This document shows, in pieces, positions 37,897 to 46,321 of a stretch of DNA of 64,000 bases. Source of the stretch: Hyphomicrobiales bacterium. Lineage in GTDB: Bacteria > Pseudomonadota > Alphaproteobacteria > Rhizobiales > Beijerinckiaceae. Numbering within the stretch: the stretch's first letter is position 1; every line of letters begins with the position of its first letter. The notes beneath the pieces were generated by a model. The model did not search any database and was not told the DNA's origin. It saw only the letters and a list, made by a program, of their open reading frames with translations. The DNA lies in assembly GCA_900466745.1 (NCBI GenBank), contig UBNE01000013.1, positions 62,001-126,000 on the forward strand. Direction: 5' to 3'. Both the position numbers and the translations under genes were made by a program.

Positions 37897-39276
37897 TCAG
37901 GCCGGCTGCCGCATCTGCCCGAGCTCGTGCAGCAGGGCGGCGCCCGTCCGCACCCCGCTGTGGAAGCAGTCCAGCGTCATGTTCTCGTTCGGCGCATGGT
38001 TGGCCTCGTCATGGTTGGCATAGGGCGTGACGAAGGCCGGGATGCCGAGGATCTTGGTGAAGACGTAGTTCGGCAGGCTGCCGAAGCCGGCCGGGATCAG
38101 GAGCGGCTCCTCGCCATGGGCCGCGAGGAAGGCGCGGCGCAGCGGGGCGGTGTAGGGCGAGGCGATCGGCGTCTTCGAGGGCTGCATGCCGGTCTCGACG
38201 ACGATGAACTCGACCTCCGGCGCATGCTTCTCGACATGCGCCCGGACCTTACTCAGCACGTCCTCCGGGTCCTGCGCCTCGACCAGGCGGATGTCGCATT
38301 TCACCAGCGCCTCGCTGGGCAGGACGGTCTTGGTGCCCGGGCCGCCATAGCCGCCATGGAAGCCGTTGATGGTCAGGGTCGGCTGGAAGCAGAGGCGATC
38401 GTAGAAGGGGCGCTCGAGCGGGGCGTCGAGCCGGGCGAGGCCCAGGCCCTGCTTGAAGGCCTCGATGTCGAGCGGCAGGCGCTTGATCGCCTCGATATCC
38501 TCGGGTGTCGGCGGCTGCACGTCGTCGTGCAGCCCCGCGATGGTGATCTCGCCGGTGGCGTTCTTCATCGTCGCGAGCAGATGGACCAGCGTCCAGATCG
38601 GGTTCGGCACGACGCCGCCGAAATTGCCGGAATGGACGTCGCGGCCGGCATGGCGGCAGCGCAGGTCGAAGGAGACGACGCCGCGCGAGCCGAACTTGAT
38701 GGTCGGCGCGCCGCTGGCGTGGCGCGGCCCGTCTGCGGTGACGGCGAGATCGGCCTTCAGCAGCCCGGCATTGGCGCGCACGAAATCGGCGATATGCGGG
38801 CTGCCGATCTCCTCCTCGCCTTCCAGCAGCAGGATGACGTTGCAGGGCAGTTCGCCATGGACCCTGAGATGCGATTCGATCGCCAGGATCTGGGCGAAGT
38901 GCTGGCCCTTGTTGTCGCCGACGCCGCGGGCATAGAGGCGCCCGTCGCGGACCGTCGGCTCGAAGGGCGGCGAGAGCCATTTGTCGAGCGGGTCGGCCGG
39001 CTGCACGTCGTAATGGCCGTAGAGCAGCACGGTCGGCTTGCCCGGCGCCTTCTCCCAGCGCGCGACCACCATCGGGTGCCCCGCCGTCGCGACCAGGCTG
39101 GTCTCGAGCCCGATCCCGGTCAGCATCTCGCGCAGCAGATTCGCGACCTCGGCGATTCCGAGGTTCTCCGCGCTGATGCTGGGGTGGCGCAGATAGTCGA
39201 TCAGGCGATCGAGGAAAACGGGCCGGTTTGCTTCGATATGGTCGAGAACCGGGGTCAAAGCGCCAGAGGAAGCCAT
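37897..39276 (-). CDS. M20 family dipeptidase/metallohydrolase
   Basis: A 459-residue di-zinc hydrolase. The metal ligands are visible: YGHYDVQP (H88, D90), GVGDNKGQ (D121), the catalytic EGEEEIGS (E154/E155) and TADGP near residue 185. The M20 dimerisation domain is in the middle. It acts on dipeptides or N-acylated amino acids; the substrate is unknown. It is divergent from a branched-chain-type ABC operon, so uptake and hydrolysis of a peptide-like substrate is possible. Confidence 0.92.
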   Translation of the reverse strand: MASSGALTPVLDHIEANRPVFLDRLIDYLRHPSISAENLGIAEVANLLREMLTGIGLETSLVATAGHPMVVARWEKAPGKPTVLLYGHYDVQPADPLDKWLSPPFEPTVRDGRLYARGVGDNKGQHFAQILAIESHLRVHGELPCNVILLLEGEEEIGSPHIADFVRANAGLLKADLAVTADGPRHASGAPTIKFGSRGVVSFDLRCRHAGRDVHSGNFGGVVPNPIWTLVHLLATMKNATGEITIAGLHDDVQPPTPEDIEAIKRLPLDIEAFKQGLGLARLDAPLERPFYDRLCFQPTLTINGFHGGYGGPGTKTVLPSEALVKCDIRLVEAQDPEDVLSKVRAHVEKHAPEVEFIVVETGMQPSKTPIASPYTAPLRRAFLAAHGEEPLLIPAGFGSLPNYVFTKILGIPAFVTPYANHDEANHAPNENMTLDCFHSGVRTGAALLHELGQMRQPA

Positions 39277-39439
39277 GGAAATCTGCCTGGGAGGTTGGAG
39301 GAAACGTCGCGGAATCCGGCCGGGCGGCTCATACTAAAGGATAAGGCTCTGTGGTGTTTTGCCGCCGGCATACAGGATACACAATAGCCGAAAGCGGGCT
39401 TCAAGACCCAATCTAATCCATTGAAACGGGAGGACATCC

Positions 39440-40594
39440 ATGCATTTGACCCGTCGCGGGTTCACGACCGCGCTCGCCGGCACGATTGCCGCGCCGGCCG
39501 TTCTTCGCAGCGCCTACGCCCAGGGCGCGACGGTCAAGATCGGCATGGTCATGCCGATGACCGGGGCTGCGGCCGAGTCGGGCTCCTTCGCCCAGACCGG
39601 CGCCAAGATCGCGCTGGAGCAGGTCAACAAGGCCGGCGGCGTCCTCGGCAAGCCGCTCGAGCTGGTCTACGAGGACGACCAGACCACCAATCCCGGCGCG
39701 GTGCTCGCCTTCTCCAAGCTCGCCAGCCAGTCCGACATCGTCGCCTTCCTCGGCTCGATCCGCTCGACGCAGATGCACGCCATGGCGCCGGACATGCTCA
39801 AGGCCGGCAAGCCGGTCGGCTTCGGCGGCACCGACCCGAACCTGACCAAGCTCGGCAATCCCTGGCTCTTCCGCTTCCGCCCGAACGATTCCTATTCCGG
39901 CCGCGTGATCGCGCAATACGGCGCCAAGGAGCTCGGCAAGAAGAAATGGGCGATCGTCCATTCGACCGACGCCTTCGGCACCGCCGGCGCCAAGGCGCTG
40001 GAGGAGGCGCTGCCCGACAACGGCTCGACGCTCGCGCTGAAGCAGGGCTACGCCAACCAGAGCCAGGACTTCACGCCGGTCGTGCTGGCGGTGCGCCAGT
40101 CCGGCGCCGACATCCTCGGCACCTATTTCACCTTCGAGACCGATCTCGGCATCTTCGCCCGGCAATTGCGCCAGCTCGGGGTGAACATCCCCTGGGTCGG
40201 CTCGCCCTCGATCGTCAACGTCTCGGCGCTGAAGCTCGCCGGGCCGGCGCTCTACAACACCTTCGGCGTCGCCGACTATGCCGAGGATTCGAGCGATGCC
40301 TCGAAGGCCTTCGGCAAGGCCTATCGCGACATCCGCAAGGTCGCGCCGGACAACCAGTCCTCCTGGACCTACGACGCCGTGACCTGCCTGGCGATGGCGA
40401 TGAACAAGGCCGGCTCCACCGACCCGAACAAGGTGCGCGAGGCGATGCTGGCGATCCGCGGCCACAAGGGCGCCGAGGGCGAATACAACTTCGACAAGAA
40501 CGGCGACGGCCTGCACGGCTACAACATCGTCAAGAACGAGAAGGGCGAGATCAAGTTCGACAAGCGGATCGACTTTCCGCCGAATCTGGGCTGA
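39440..40594 (+). CDS. ABC transporter substrate-binding protein, branched-chain amino acid (Liv/HAAT) type
   Basis: A 384-residue periplasmic binding protein. The twin-arginine-like signal (TRRGFTT, hydrophobic core, ending SAYAQ) occupies about residues 1-28. KIGMVMPMTGAAAESG and NKAGGVLGKPLELVYEDDQT are the type I binding-fold signature. It is the first gene of a Liv-type operon. The ligand may be an amino acid or an aromatic or hydroxylated acid, since many Rhizobiales homologues are not leucine-specific. GGGAGGA precedes the ATG. Confidence 0.94.
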   Translation: MHLTRRGFTTALAGTIAAPAVLRSAYAQGATVKIGMVMPMTGAAAESGSFAQTGAKIALEQVNKAGGVLGKPLELVYEDDQTTNPGAVLAFSKLASQSDIVAFLGSIRSTQMHAMAPDMLKAGKPVGFGGTDPNLTKLGNPWLFRFRPNDSYSGRVIAQYGAKELGKKKWAIVHSTDAFGTAGAKALEEALPDNGSTLALKQGYANQSQDFTPVVLAVRQSGADILGTYFTFETDLGIFARQLRQLGVNIPWVGSPSIVNVSALKLAGPALYNTFGVADYAEDSSDASKAFGKAYRDIRKVAPDNQSSWTYDAVTCLAMAMNKAGSTDPNKVREAMLAIRGHKGAEGEYNFDKNGDGLHGYNIVKNEKGEIKFDKRIDFPPNLG

Positions 40595-40642
40595 TCGCCG
40601 CCGGGTGCCGGCTCTCCGTCCCGCGGGCCGGCCTTCCGTTCA

Positions 40643-40682
40643 GCGTTGCCCGCATCCGTGGATTCGCGGATGCGGGCAACGC
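40643..40682. terminator. 16-bp perfect hairpin between binding-protein and permease genes
   Basis: GCGTTGCCCGCATCCG pairs perfectly with CGGATGCGGGCAACGC around an 8-nt loop, 50 bp after the binding-protein stop. There is no T-run, so mRNA stabilisation or partial termination is more likely than full termination. Confidence 0.65.
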
Positions 40683-40773
40683 CCGCACATCCCGTACCCC
40701 GCCTTCCGAGGGCCGGCGGCCGTTGCCGCCCGCCGCGAGGGAATGATCGGCTCCATGCAAGCGCGGTAGACAG

Positions 40774-41649
40774 ATGGATCTCGTACTTCAGCTTCTTTTC
40801 ACCGGAATCGGCATCGGTTCGGTCTATGCGCTGGTGGCGCTGGGCTTCGTGCTGATCTTCCGGGCGACGAATGTCGTGAACTTCGCCCAGGGCGAGTTCT
40901 CGATGGTCGCGGCCTTCCTGATGGTCGTCTTCTCGGTCAAGATCGGGCTGCCCTACTGGGTCGCCTTCATCATCGCCCTGATCTGCATGGCGGGGCTCGG
41001 CGCGGTCTTCAACCTGGCGGTCTACTACCCGCTACGGCACCGGACCTATCTGCCGGTGATCATCTCGACCATCGGCGCCTCGATCTTCATCGCCAACACC
41101 ACGCTCGCGATCCACGGGCCGGAGCCGGAGGTGCTGTCCGGCTGGTTCGACACGCCCGGCTTCATGCTCGGGCCGGTCTATTTCGACAACCAGTACGTGC
41201 TGATCATCGTCGTCACGGCGCTGCTGGTGGCGCTGCAATACTGGTTCTTCGAGCATACGCTGCTCGGCAAGAAGCTGCAGGCGACCTCGCAGGACAAGGA
41301 GATGGCGGCGCTGCTCGGCATCCCCGTCGCCGTGATGATCATGATCACCTTCGTCTATTCGGCGGTGATCGGCGGCATCGCCGGCATCCTGGTCGCGCCG
41401 GTTCTGTTCGTCTCGATCGGCATGGGCGCGACGATCGCGCTCAAGGCCTTCGCGGCAACCATCATCGGCGGCTTCGGCGAGGTGACCGGGGCGATCATCG
41501 GCGGGCTGGCGCTCGGCGTCATCGAGACCTTCGGCGCGGCCTATATCTCCGTGCCCTACAAGGACGGCTTCGCCTTCCTGGTGCTGATCGCCTTCCTGAT
41601 CTTCCGGCCGCAGGGCATCTTCGGCGAGCGCGTGGCGGAAAAAGCATGA
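40774..41649 (+). CDS. livH: branched-chain-type ABC transporter permease (LivH)
   Basis: A 291-residue membrane protein of the LivH family, with about eight helices. It shows GIGIGSVYALVALGFVLIFRATNV at the N-terminus, NFAQGEFSMVAA, and the coupling region GKKLQATSQDKEMAALLGI. It overlaps the following fused permease-ATPase gene by four bases (ATGA). Confidence 0.95.
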   Translation: MDLVLQLLFTGIGIGSVYALVALGFVLIFRATNVVNFAQGEFSMVAAFLMVVFSVKIGLPYWVAFIIALICMAGLGAVFNLAVYYPLRHRTYLPVIISTIGASIFIANTTLAIHGPEPEVLSGWFDTPGFMLGPVYFDNQYVLIIVVTALLVALQYWFFEHTLLGKKLQATSQDKEMAALLGIPVAVMIMITFVYSAVIGGIAGILVAPVLFVSIGMGATIALKAFAATIIGGFGEVTGAIIGGLALGVIETFGAAYISVPYKDGFAFLVLIAFLIFRPQGIFGERVAEKA

Positions 41650-43427
41650 GCAGCAGCGAAACCACCGCCTCCGCCGGCGCGATCCGGCCCCGCCTGCGCT
41701 GGGGCGTCCCGGCCTATCTCCTGCTCGTCCTGGCGGCGATGGCGCTCGCCATCGTGGTGCCCAAGACCGGCTATGTGCTCAACATCTCGCTGCAGGCGAC
41801 GACCTACGCCATCGCCGTGCTCGGCCTGACGGTGGTGCTCGGGCTCTGCGGCCAGATCAACCTGGCCCAGGCCGCCTTCTTCGGCCTCGGCGCCTATGCG
41901 GTCGGCATCGGCCAGACCGAGCATGGGCTGAACTTCTGGGCCTGCCTGCTGATCGGGACCGGCGTCGCCGCCGGCTTCGGCGCGCTGCTCGGCGCCTCGA
42001 CGCTTCGCCTCGGCGGCCACTACCTCGCCATGGTCACGATCTCCTTCCAGCAGATCGTGACGCTGGTGCTGATCAACTGGATCCCGGTGACCAAGGGGCC
42101 GGACGGCGTGCGCGCCATCCCGCGGCCGGGCTTCCTCGCCGATGGCTCGACCTATCTCGCCTTCTGCATCGCCGTGCTCGCCGCCGTCGGCTTCCTGGTC
42201 TGGCGGCTGCGCGATTCGCGCCTCGGCCGGGCGATGCGGGCGGTGCGCGACAACGAGCTCGCGGCCGGCGTCGCCGGCATCGACGTCTACCGGACCAAGG
42301 TCACCGCCTTCGCGCTCTCCGCCATCCTCGGCGGCGTCGGCGGCGGGCTGTTCGCCGGCGGCTTCTCCTATGTCAGCCCGGACCAGTTCTCCTTCGCGGA
42401 ATCGGTGGTGTTCCTGACCATGGTGCTGCTCGGCGGCGCGGCGTCGCCCGTCGGCGCCGTGATCGGCACGGGGCTGCTGATCCTGATCCCGGAATGGCTG
42501 CGCTTCCTGAAGAGCATCCCGGGCCTCTACCTCGCCATCTACGGCGCGGCGGTGATCCTGATCATGGTGTTCATGCCGGACGGGATCTGGGGCTTCCTGC
42601 GCGGGCGGCTCGACCGTCTGAAGCGGGCCGTCCTGCCGGTCCGCTCGGGCGGGGCCCTGCAGCTCTCGGGCGGCGGGCAGGGGGCCGACACGGTGCTCGA
42701 GGTGCGCGGACTCTCCAAGCATTTCGGCGGGCTGAAGGCGGTCGACGAGGTCGACCTGACGATCAGGCGCGGCGGCGTGCATGCGCTGATCGGCCCGAAC
42801 GGCTCGGGCAAGACCACGACGCTGAACGTGCTCTCCGGCCTCTACAAGGCGACGGCCGGCAGCATCGTGCTCGACGGGCGCGACATCACCAACCTGCCGC
42901 CGCATGCCCGCACGCAGGCGGGGCTCGGCCGCACCTTCCAGAACATCCGGCTCTGGCGCTCGATGACGGCGCTGGAGAACGTGATGGTCGGGGCCGAGCG
43001 GCCGGGCAGCCCGGCCGGCAGCGACCCGGCCGCGCTGATGGCGCGGGCGCGGGCGGCGCTGGCCTTCGTCGAGCTGGAGGACCGGGCCGACGAGGTGGTG
43101 GCGAGCTTCTCCTACGGCCACCAGCGGGCGGTCGAGATCGCCCGCGCGCTCGCCGGCGACCCGGCGCTGCTCCTGCTCGACGAGCCGGGGGCGGGGCTCA
43201 ACTCCTCCGAGAAGGTCGAATTGCGCAACCTGCTGAAGCGCATCTCGGCCCGCGGCCTCACCATCCTGATCATCGATCACGACATGACGCTGGTGAGCGA
43301 GGTCGCCCAGCACATCACCGTGCTGAACTTCGGCCGCCGCATCGCGGACGGCTATTCGGCCGACGTGCTGAAGCATCCCGACGTGATCGCGGCCTATCTG
43401 GGAGCGGCGCCCGATGTCCCTGCTTGA
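41646..43427 (+). CDS. fused branched-chain-type ABC permease and ATPase (LivM-LivG)
   Basis: A 593-residue fusion. Residues 1 to about 330 are a LivM permease (TYAIAVLGLTVVLGLCGQINLAQA and AVRDNELAAGVAGIDVYRTK). Residues about 350-593 are a LivG ATPase with Walker A GPNGSGKT (383-390), signature FSYGHQRAVEIARAL, and Walker B LLLLDEPGAG. The linker is short and Gly/Gln-rich. LivM-LivG fusions occur in several Rhizobiales. It overlaps livF by 14 bases. Confidence 0.95.
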   Translation: MSSSETTASAGAIRPRLRWGVPAYLLLVLAAMALAIVVPKTGYVLNISLQATTYAIAVLGLTVVLGLCGQINLAQAAFFGLGAYAVGIGQTEHGLNFWACLLIGTGVAAGFGALLGASTLRLGGHYLAMVTISFQQIVTLVLINWIPVTKGPDGVRAIPRPGFLADGSTYLAFCIAVLAAVGFLVWRLRDSRLGRAMRAVRDNELAAGVAGIDVYRTKVTAFALSAILGGVGGGLFAGGFSYVSPDQFSFAESVVFLTMVLLGGAASPVGAVIGTGLLILIPEWLRFLKSIPGLYLAIYGAAVILIMVFMPDGIWGFLRGRLDRLKRAVLPVRSGGALQLSGGGQGADTVLEVRGLSKHFGGLKAVDEVDLTIRRGGVHALIGPNGSGKTTTLNVLSGLYKATAGSIVLDGRDITNLPPHARTQAGLGRTFQNIRLWRSMTALENVMVGAERPGSPAGSDPAALMARARAALAFVELEDRADEVVASFSYGHQRAVEIARALAGDPALLLLDEPGAGLNSSEKVELRNLLKRISARGLTILIIDHDMTLVSEVAQHITVLNFGRRIADGYSADVLKHPDVIAAYLGAAPDVPA

Positions 43428-44145
43428 ACTCAAATCCGTCGTGGTCCGCTATGGCGAGGTCGAGGCCGTCGACGGAATCTCGCTCGTCGTCGAGGCGGGC
43501 GAGGTCGTCACCCTGCTCGGCTCGAACGGAGCCGGCAAATCGACGACGCTGCGCGCCATCTCGGGGCTGGTGAAGCCGGCCTCCGGCGACATCCTGTTCG
43601 AGGGCCAGTCCATCCTCGGCCTGCGGCCCGAGGAGATCGTCCGGCGCGGCATCGCCCATGTGCCGGAGGGCCGCCGCGTCTTCCCGGGCCTGAGCGTGCG
43701 CGAGAACATCATGCTCGGCGCCTCGAACCGGAGCGGGCTGCGGAAGGCGCAGATCAGGCGGGAGGCGGACGAGATGTTCGATCTCTTCCCCGATATCCGC
43801 CGCTTCGCCGACGCGCTCGGCTGGACGCTCTCCGGCGGCCAGCAGCAGATGGTGGCGGTGGCGCGCGGCCTGATGGCGAAGCCGCGTATCCTGCTGCTCG
43901 ACGAGCCCTCGCTCGGCCTGGCGCCGGTGATCGTGCAGGCCGTCTTCGCGATCATCGCCGAGATCCGGCGGCGCGGCACCACCGTGCTCCTGGTCGAGCA
44001 GAACGCCCGGATGGGCCTCTCCGTCGCCGATCGCGGCTATGTGCTCGAGACCGGCAAGCTCGTGCTCTCCGGCACGCCGGACCAGCTCTGGTCGAACGAG
44101 GAGATCCGCGCGGCCTATCTCGGCGGCAGGACCGCCGCGGCCTGA
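43414..44145 (+). CDS. livF: branched-chain-type ABC transporter ATP-binding protein (LivF)
   Basis: A 243-residue ATPase with Walker A GSNGAGKST, Q-loop, LSGGQQQMVAVARGLM and Walker B LLLDEPSLGL. GLVKPASGDILFEG and VPEGRRVFPGLSVREN are LivF-type. It is the second ATPase of the transporter, paired with the LivG half of the preceding fusion. aroQ follows after 81 bp on the same strand. Confidence 0.95.
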   Translation: MSLLELKSVVVRYGEVEAVDGISLVVEAGEVVTLLGSNGAGKSTTLRAISGLVKPASGDILFEGQSILGLRPEEIVRRGIAHVPEGRRVFPGLSVRENIMLGASNRSGLRKAQIRREADEMFDLFPDIRRFADALGWTLSGGQQQMVAVARGLMAKPRILLLDEPSLGLAPVIVQAVFAIIAEIRRRGTTVLLVEQNARMGLSVADRGYVLETGKLVLSGTPDQLWSNEEIRAAYLGGRTAAA

Positions 44146-44226
44146 GCCGCGGAGGCCGGTCGCGATGAAGCAGACCGGCGGGGCGGCCGGCGAACGAGCC
44201 GCGCCGGCCGGAGCCCCGGAGAGCGA

Positions 44227-44670
44227 ATGCGCAAGCCCATCTTCATCCTGAACGGCCCGAACCTGAACCTGCTCGGACAGCGCGAGCCGGCGATTTACGG
44301 CACGACGACGCTGGCCGAGATCGAGGCGCGCTGCCGGGCGAAGGCGGGCGCGCTCGGCTACGAGGTCGATTTCCGCCAGAGCAATTTCGAGGGCGAGCTG
44401 ATCGAGAGCGTGCACCGGGCCCGGCAGGAGGCCTGCGGCCTCGTCATCAATCCGGCGGGCTACAGCTTCACCTCCGTGGCGCTGCTCGACGCGCTGAAGA
44501 TGTTCGACGGCCCCAAGATCGAGCTGCACATCTCCAACATCCATGCGCGCGAGGCGACCTACCACCATTCGCTGGTCTCGCGCGCCGTGACCGCCGTCAT
44601 CGCCGGGCTGGGAGCCGACGGCTACGAGCTCGCGATCCAGGCGATGGCCGGGCTCGTCGAGCGGGCCTGA
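44227..44670 (+). CDS. aroQ: type II 3-dehydroquinate dehydratase homologue with altered active site
   Basis: A 147-residue AroQ-fold protein. Catalytic R19 and Y24 (LLGQREPAIYG), N75, D88, E99 and H101 are present. Two substrate-contact residues of type II enzymes are replaced: position 81, normally His, is Phe (INPAGYSFTS), and position 112, normally Arg, is Tyr (AREATYHHS). The family reaction is 3-dehydroquinate to 3-dehydroshikimate; here the C4/C5 hydroxyl pocket looks changed, so the substrate may differ. It lies 81 bp after livF and may belong to that operon. A second, canonical aroQ lies at 48677. Confidence 0.88.
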   Translation: MRKPIFILNGPNLNLLGQREPAIYGTTTLAEIEARCRAKAGALGYEVDFRQSNFEGELIESVHRARQEACGLVINPAGYSFTSVALLDALKMFDGPKIELHISNIHAREATYHHSLVSRAVTAVIAGLGADGYELAIQAMAGLVERA

Positions 44671-44684
44671 GGCGCCTGCCTTTC

Positions 44685-44732
44685 CGTCATTGCTGCGAGG
44701 AGCGAGGCGACGAAGCGGCGCCCGCAATGACG
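44685..44732. repeat. short inverted repeat (CGTCATTGC element)
   Basis: CGTCATTGC and GCAATGACG flank 30 bp containing GAGCGAGGCGACGAAGCGGC. It lies between convergent aroQ and tetR genes and may act as a bidirectional terminator or be a mobile REP-like repeat. Confidence 0.65.
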
Positions 44733-44767
44733 GTTCGCCTTCCCGAGATCAGGTTCAGCAGGGGAAC

Positions 44768-45430
44768 TCAGCGCCGCAGTATGCCCAGTATGGCGGCCAC
44801 CGTCATGCTGCGCCGGCGCGCCAGGGCGTCCGGCGCGCACATGTCGTAGTCGAAGACCTGGCCGACCGTCGCCCGGTGCGAAACATTGTAGATGCTGAGC
44901 GCGCTGATCGTCAGGGAAATGTCGAGCGGCTCCAGTCCTGCCCGGAACAGCCCCGCCGCGACGCCGCGCTCATAGATGCCGCGCGTGACCTCGACGACGG
45001 AGCTGTTGAGCCGCGTGATGGTCCGCGAGGCCTTGAGATGGCGGGCATGGTGCACGTTCTCGACCATCACCATCCGGACGAAATCGGGATTCTCAATGTG
45101 GTAGTCGAAGGTGGCTTCCGTCAGCCGCGTCATCGCCTCTTCGGGGGGCAGGGCGTCGAGGTCGAGACTGCGCTCGAAGCTGCGGATGCGGTCGTACATG
45201 CCTTCGAGGACGGCGCGGTAGAGCCCTTCCTTGTCCCCGAAATAATAGTAGATCATCCGCTTGCTGGTCGCCGTCTTGGCCGCGATGTCGTCGACGCGGG
45301 CGCCGCTCAGCCCGTTCTCGACGAACTCCGCCCGCGCCACCTCGAGAATGTTGCGGCGCACGCCCTCGGGGTCCTGGGTCCAGGATGTCTGACGTCGCTT
45401 GCCGCGGACCGTGCCGGCCGTGTTCGTCAC
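44768..45430 (-). CDS. TetR family regulator, RutR-like
   Basis: A 220-residue regulator from a GTG at 45430 (GAGGC upstream). The N-terminal helix-turn-helix is VDDIAAKTATSKRMIYYYFGDKEGLY (about residues 47-72), followed by a RutR/YcdC-type ligand domain. It is divergent from an ABC-aroQ-Gfo/Idh-aroE operon and is most likely its local repressor. An in-frame ATG further upstream would place the start across the probable operator. Confidence 0.9.
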   Translation of the reverse strand: MTNTAGTVRGKRRQTSWTQDPEGVRRNILEVARAEFVENGLSGARVDDIAAKTATSKRMIYYYFGDKEGLYRAVLEGMYDRIRSFERSLDLDALPPEEAMTRLTEATFDYHIENPDFVRMVMVENVHHARHLKASRTITRLNSSVVEVTRGIYERGVAAGLFRAGLEPLDISLTISALSIYNVSHRATVGQVFDYDMCAPDALARRRSMTVAAILGILRR

Positions 45431-45502
45431 GCTGCCTCGCTCATCGGATGCCTGCGCCGACAGAGGACGGCGCCGCGAAATGGACAGGGTGGTACATTGC
45501 GC

Positions 45503-45518
45503 TTGACCAATTGAACCA
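45503..45518. promoter_or_regulatory. candidate TetR operator in the divergent promoter region
   Basis: TTGACCAATTGAACCA is an imperfect palindrome centred on CAATTG and resembles the RutR consensus TTGACCA..TGGTCAA in its left half. Its TTGACC could serve as a -35 for the ABC operon. Two direct GTACATT copies (45492, 45523) flank it. Confidence 0.5.
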
Positions 45519-45642
45519 GTCAGTACATTTATCATCCTGCCACGACGGTGCAAGCCGTCGGGCACAGGGCCCGCAAAGAGGCTCCGTCGAGGAAAAGCTC
45601 CGGATCGACCCGGCAGAAGGTCGGCCGCCTCGGGGAGGAAGA

Positions 45643-46311
45643 ATGAACTACAGACTCGATTTCACGCCGGTGATCGAGGGGCTGCCGGATCTGCTGCTGG
45701 CGTGCCTCGGAACCTTCGGCCTCGCCCTCGGCGGGATGGCGCTCGCCATCGTGATCGGCGTCGGCGGCGTGATCCTGCGCGATTCGCGCATCGCGCCCCT
45801 GCGCTGGCTGGTGAAGGGCTTCGTCGAGCTGGTCCGCAACACGCCCTTCCTGGTGCAGATCTTCTTCATCTATTTCGCGCTGCCGCTGGCGGGGGTGCGG
45901 CTCGACCCGACGCCGACGGCGATCCTGGCGCTCGGCATCAATGGCGGCGCCTATGCCATCGAGATCATCCGCGGCGGCGTTCAGTCGATCGGCAAGGGGC
46001 AGATCGAGGCGGGGCTGGCGCTCGGCCTGCACCGGGGGCAGGTCTTCCGGCTGATCGTGCTGAAGCCGGCTTTGCGCGCGATCTTCCCGTCGCTGACCAG
46101 CCAGTTCGTGCTGCTGACCCTGACGACCAGCGTCTGCTCGGCGATCTCGGCCTATGAGCTGACCTCGGTGGCGCAGCGGATCGAGTCGGAGAGCTTCCGC
46201 TCCTTCGAGGTCTTCGGCACGATCACGCTGTTCTACCTCGTCATATCCTGGGTGATGATGCGTTTCTTTTCAGCGATTTCGCAGCGCTATTTCAGCTATC
46301 CGGTGAAGTGA
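45643..46311 (+). CDS. polar amino-acid-type ABC transporter permease
   Basis: A 222-residue HisM/HisQ-type permease. ELVRNTPFLVQIFFIYFALP and the EAA-loop IGKGQIEAGLALGLHRGQVF are characteristic. The ATG follows GGGGAGGAAG; open sequence upstream overlaps the promoter. It is the first gene of the operon and pairs with the next permease, ten bases away. Confidence 0.94.
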   Translation: MNYRLDFTPVIEGLPDLLLACLGTFGLALGGMALAIVIGVGGVILRDSRIAPLRWLVKGFVELVRNTPFLVQIFFIYFALPLAGVRLDPTPTAILALGINGGAYAIEIIRGGVQSIGKGQIEAGLALGLHRGQVFRLIVLKPALRAIFPSLTSQFVLLTLTTSVCSAISAYELTSVAQRIESESFRSFEVFGTITLFYLVISWVMMRFFSAISQRYFSYPVK

Positions 46312-46321
46312 GGAGGGGGCG

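Noticed and set aside
44165..44251. 28-codon ORF between livF and aroQ
   Set aside because: It lacks a clear ribosome-binding site, overlaps the aroQ start in another frame and has low-complexity Gly/Ala composition.
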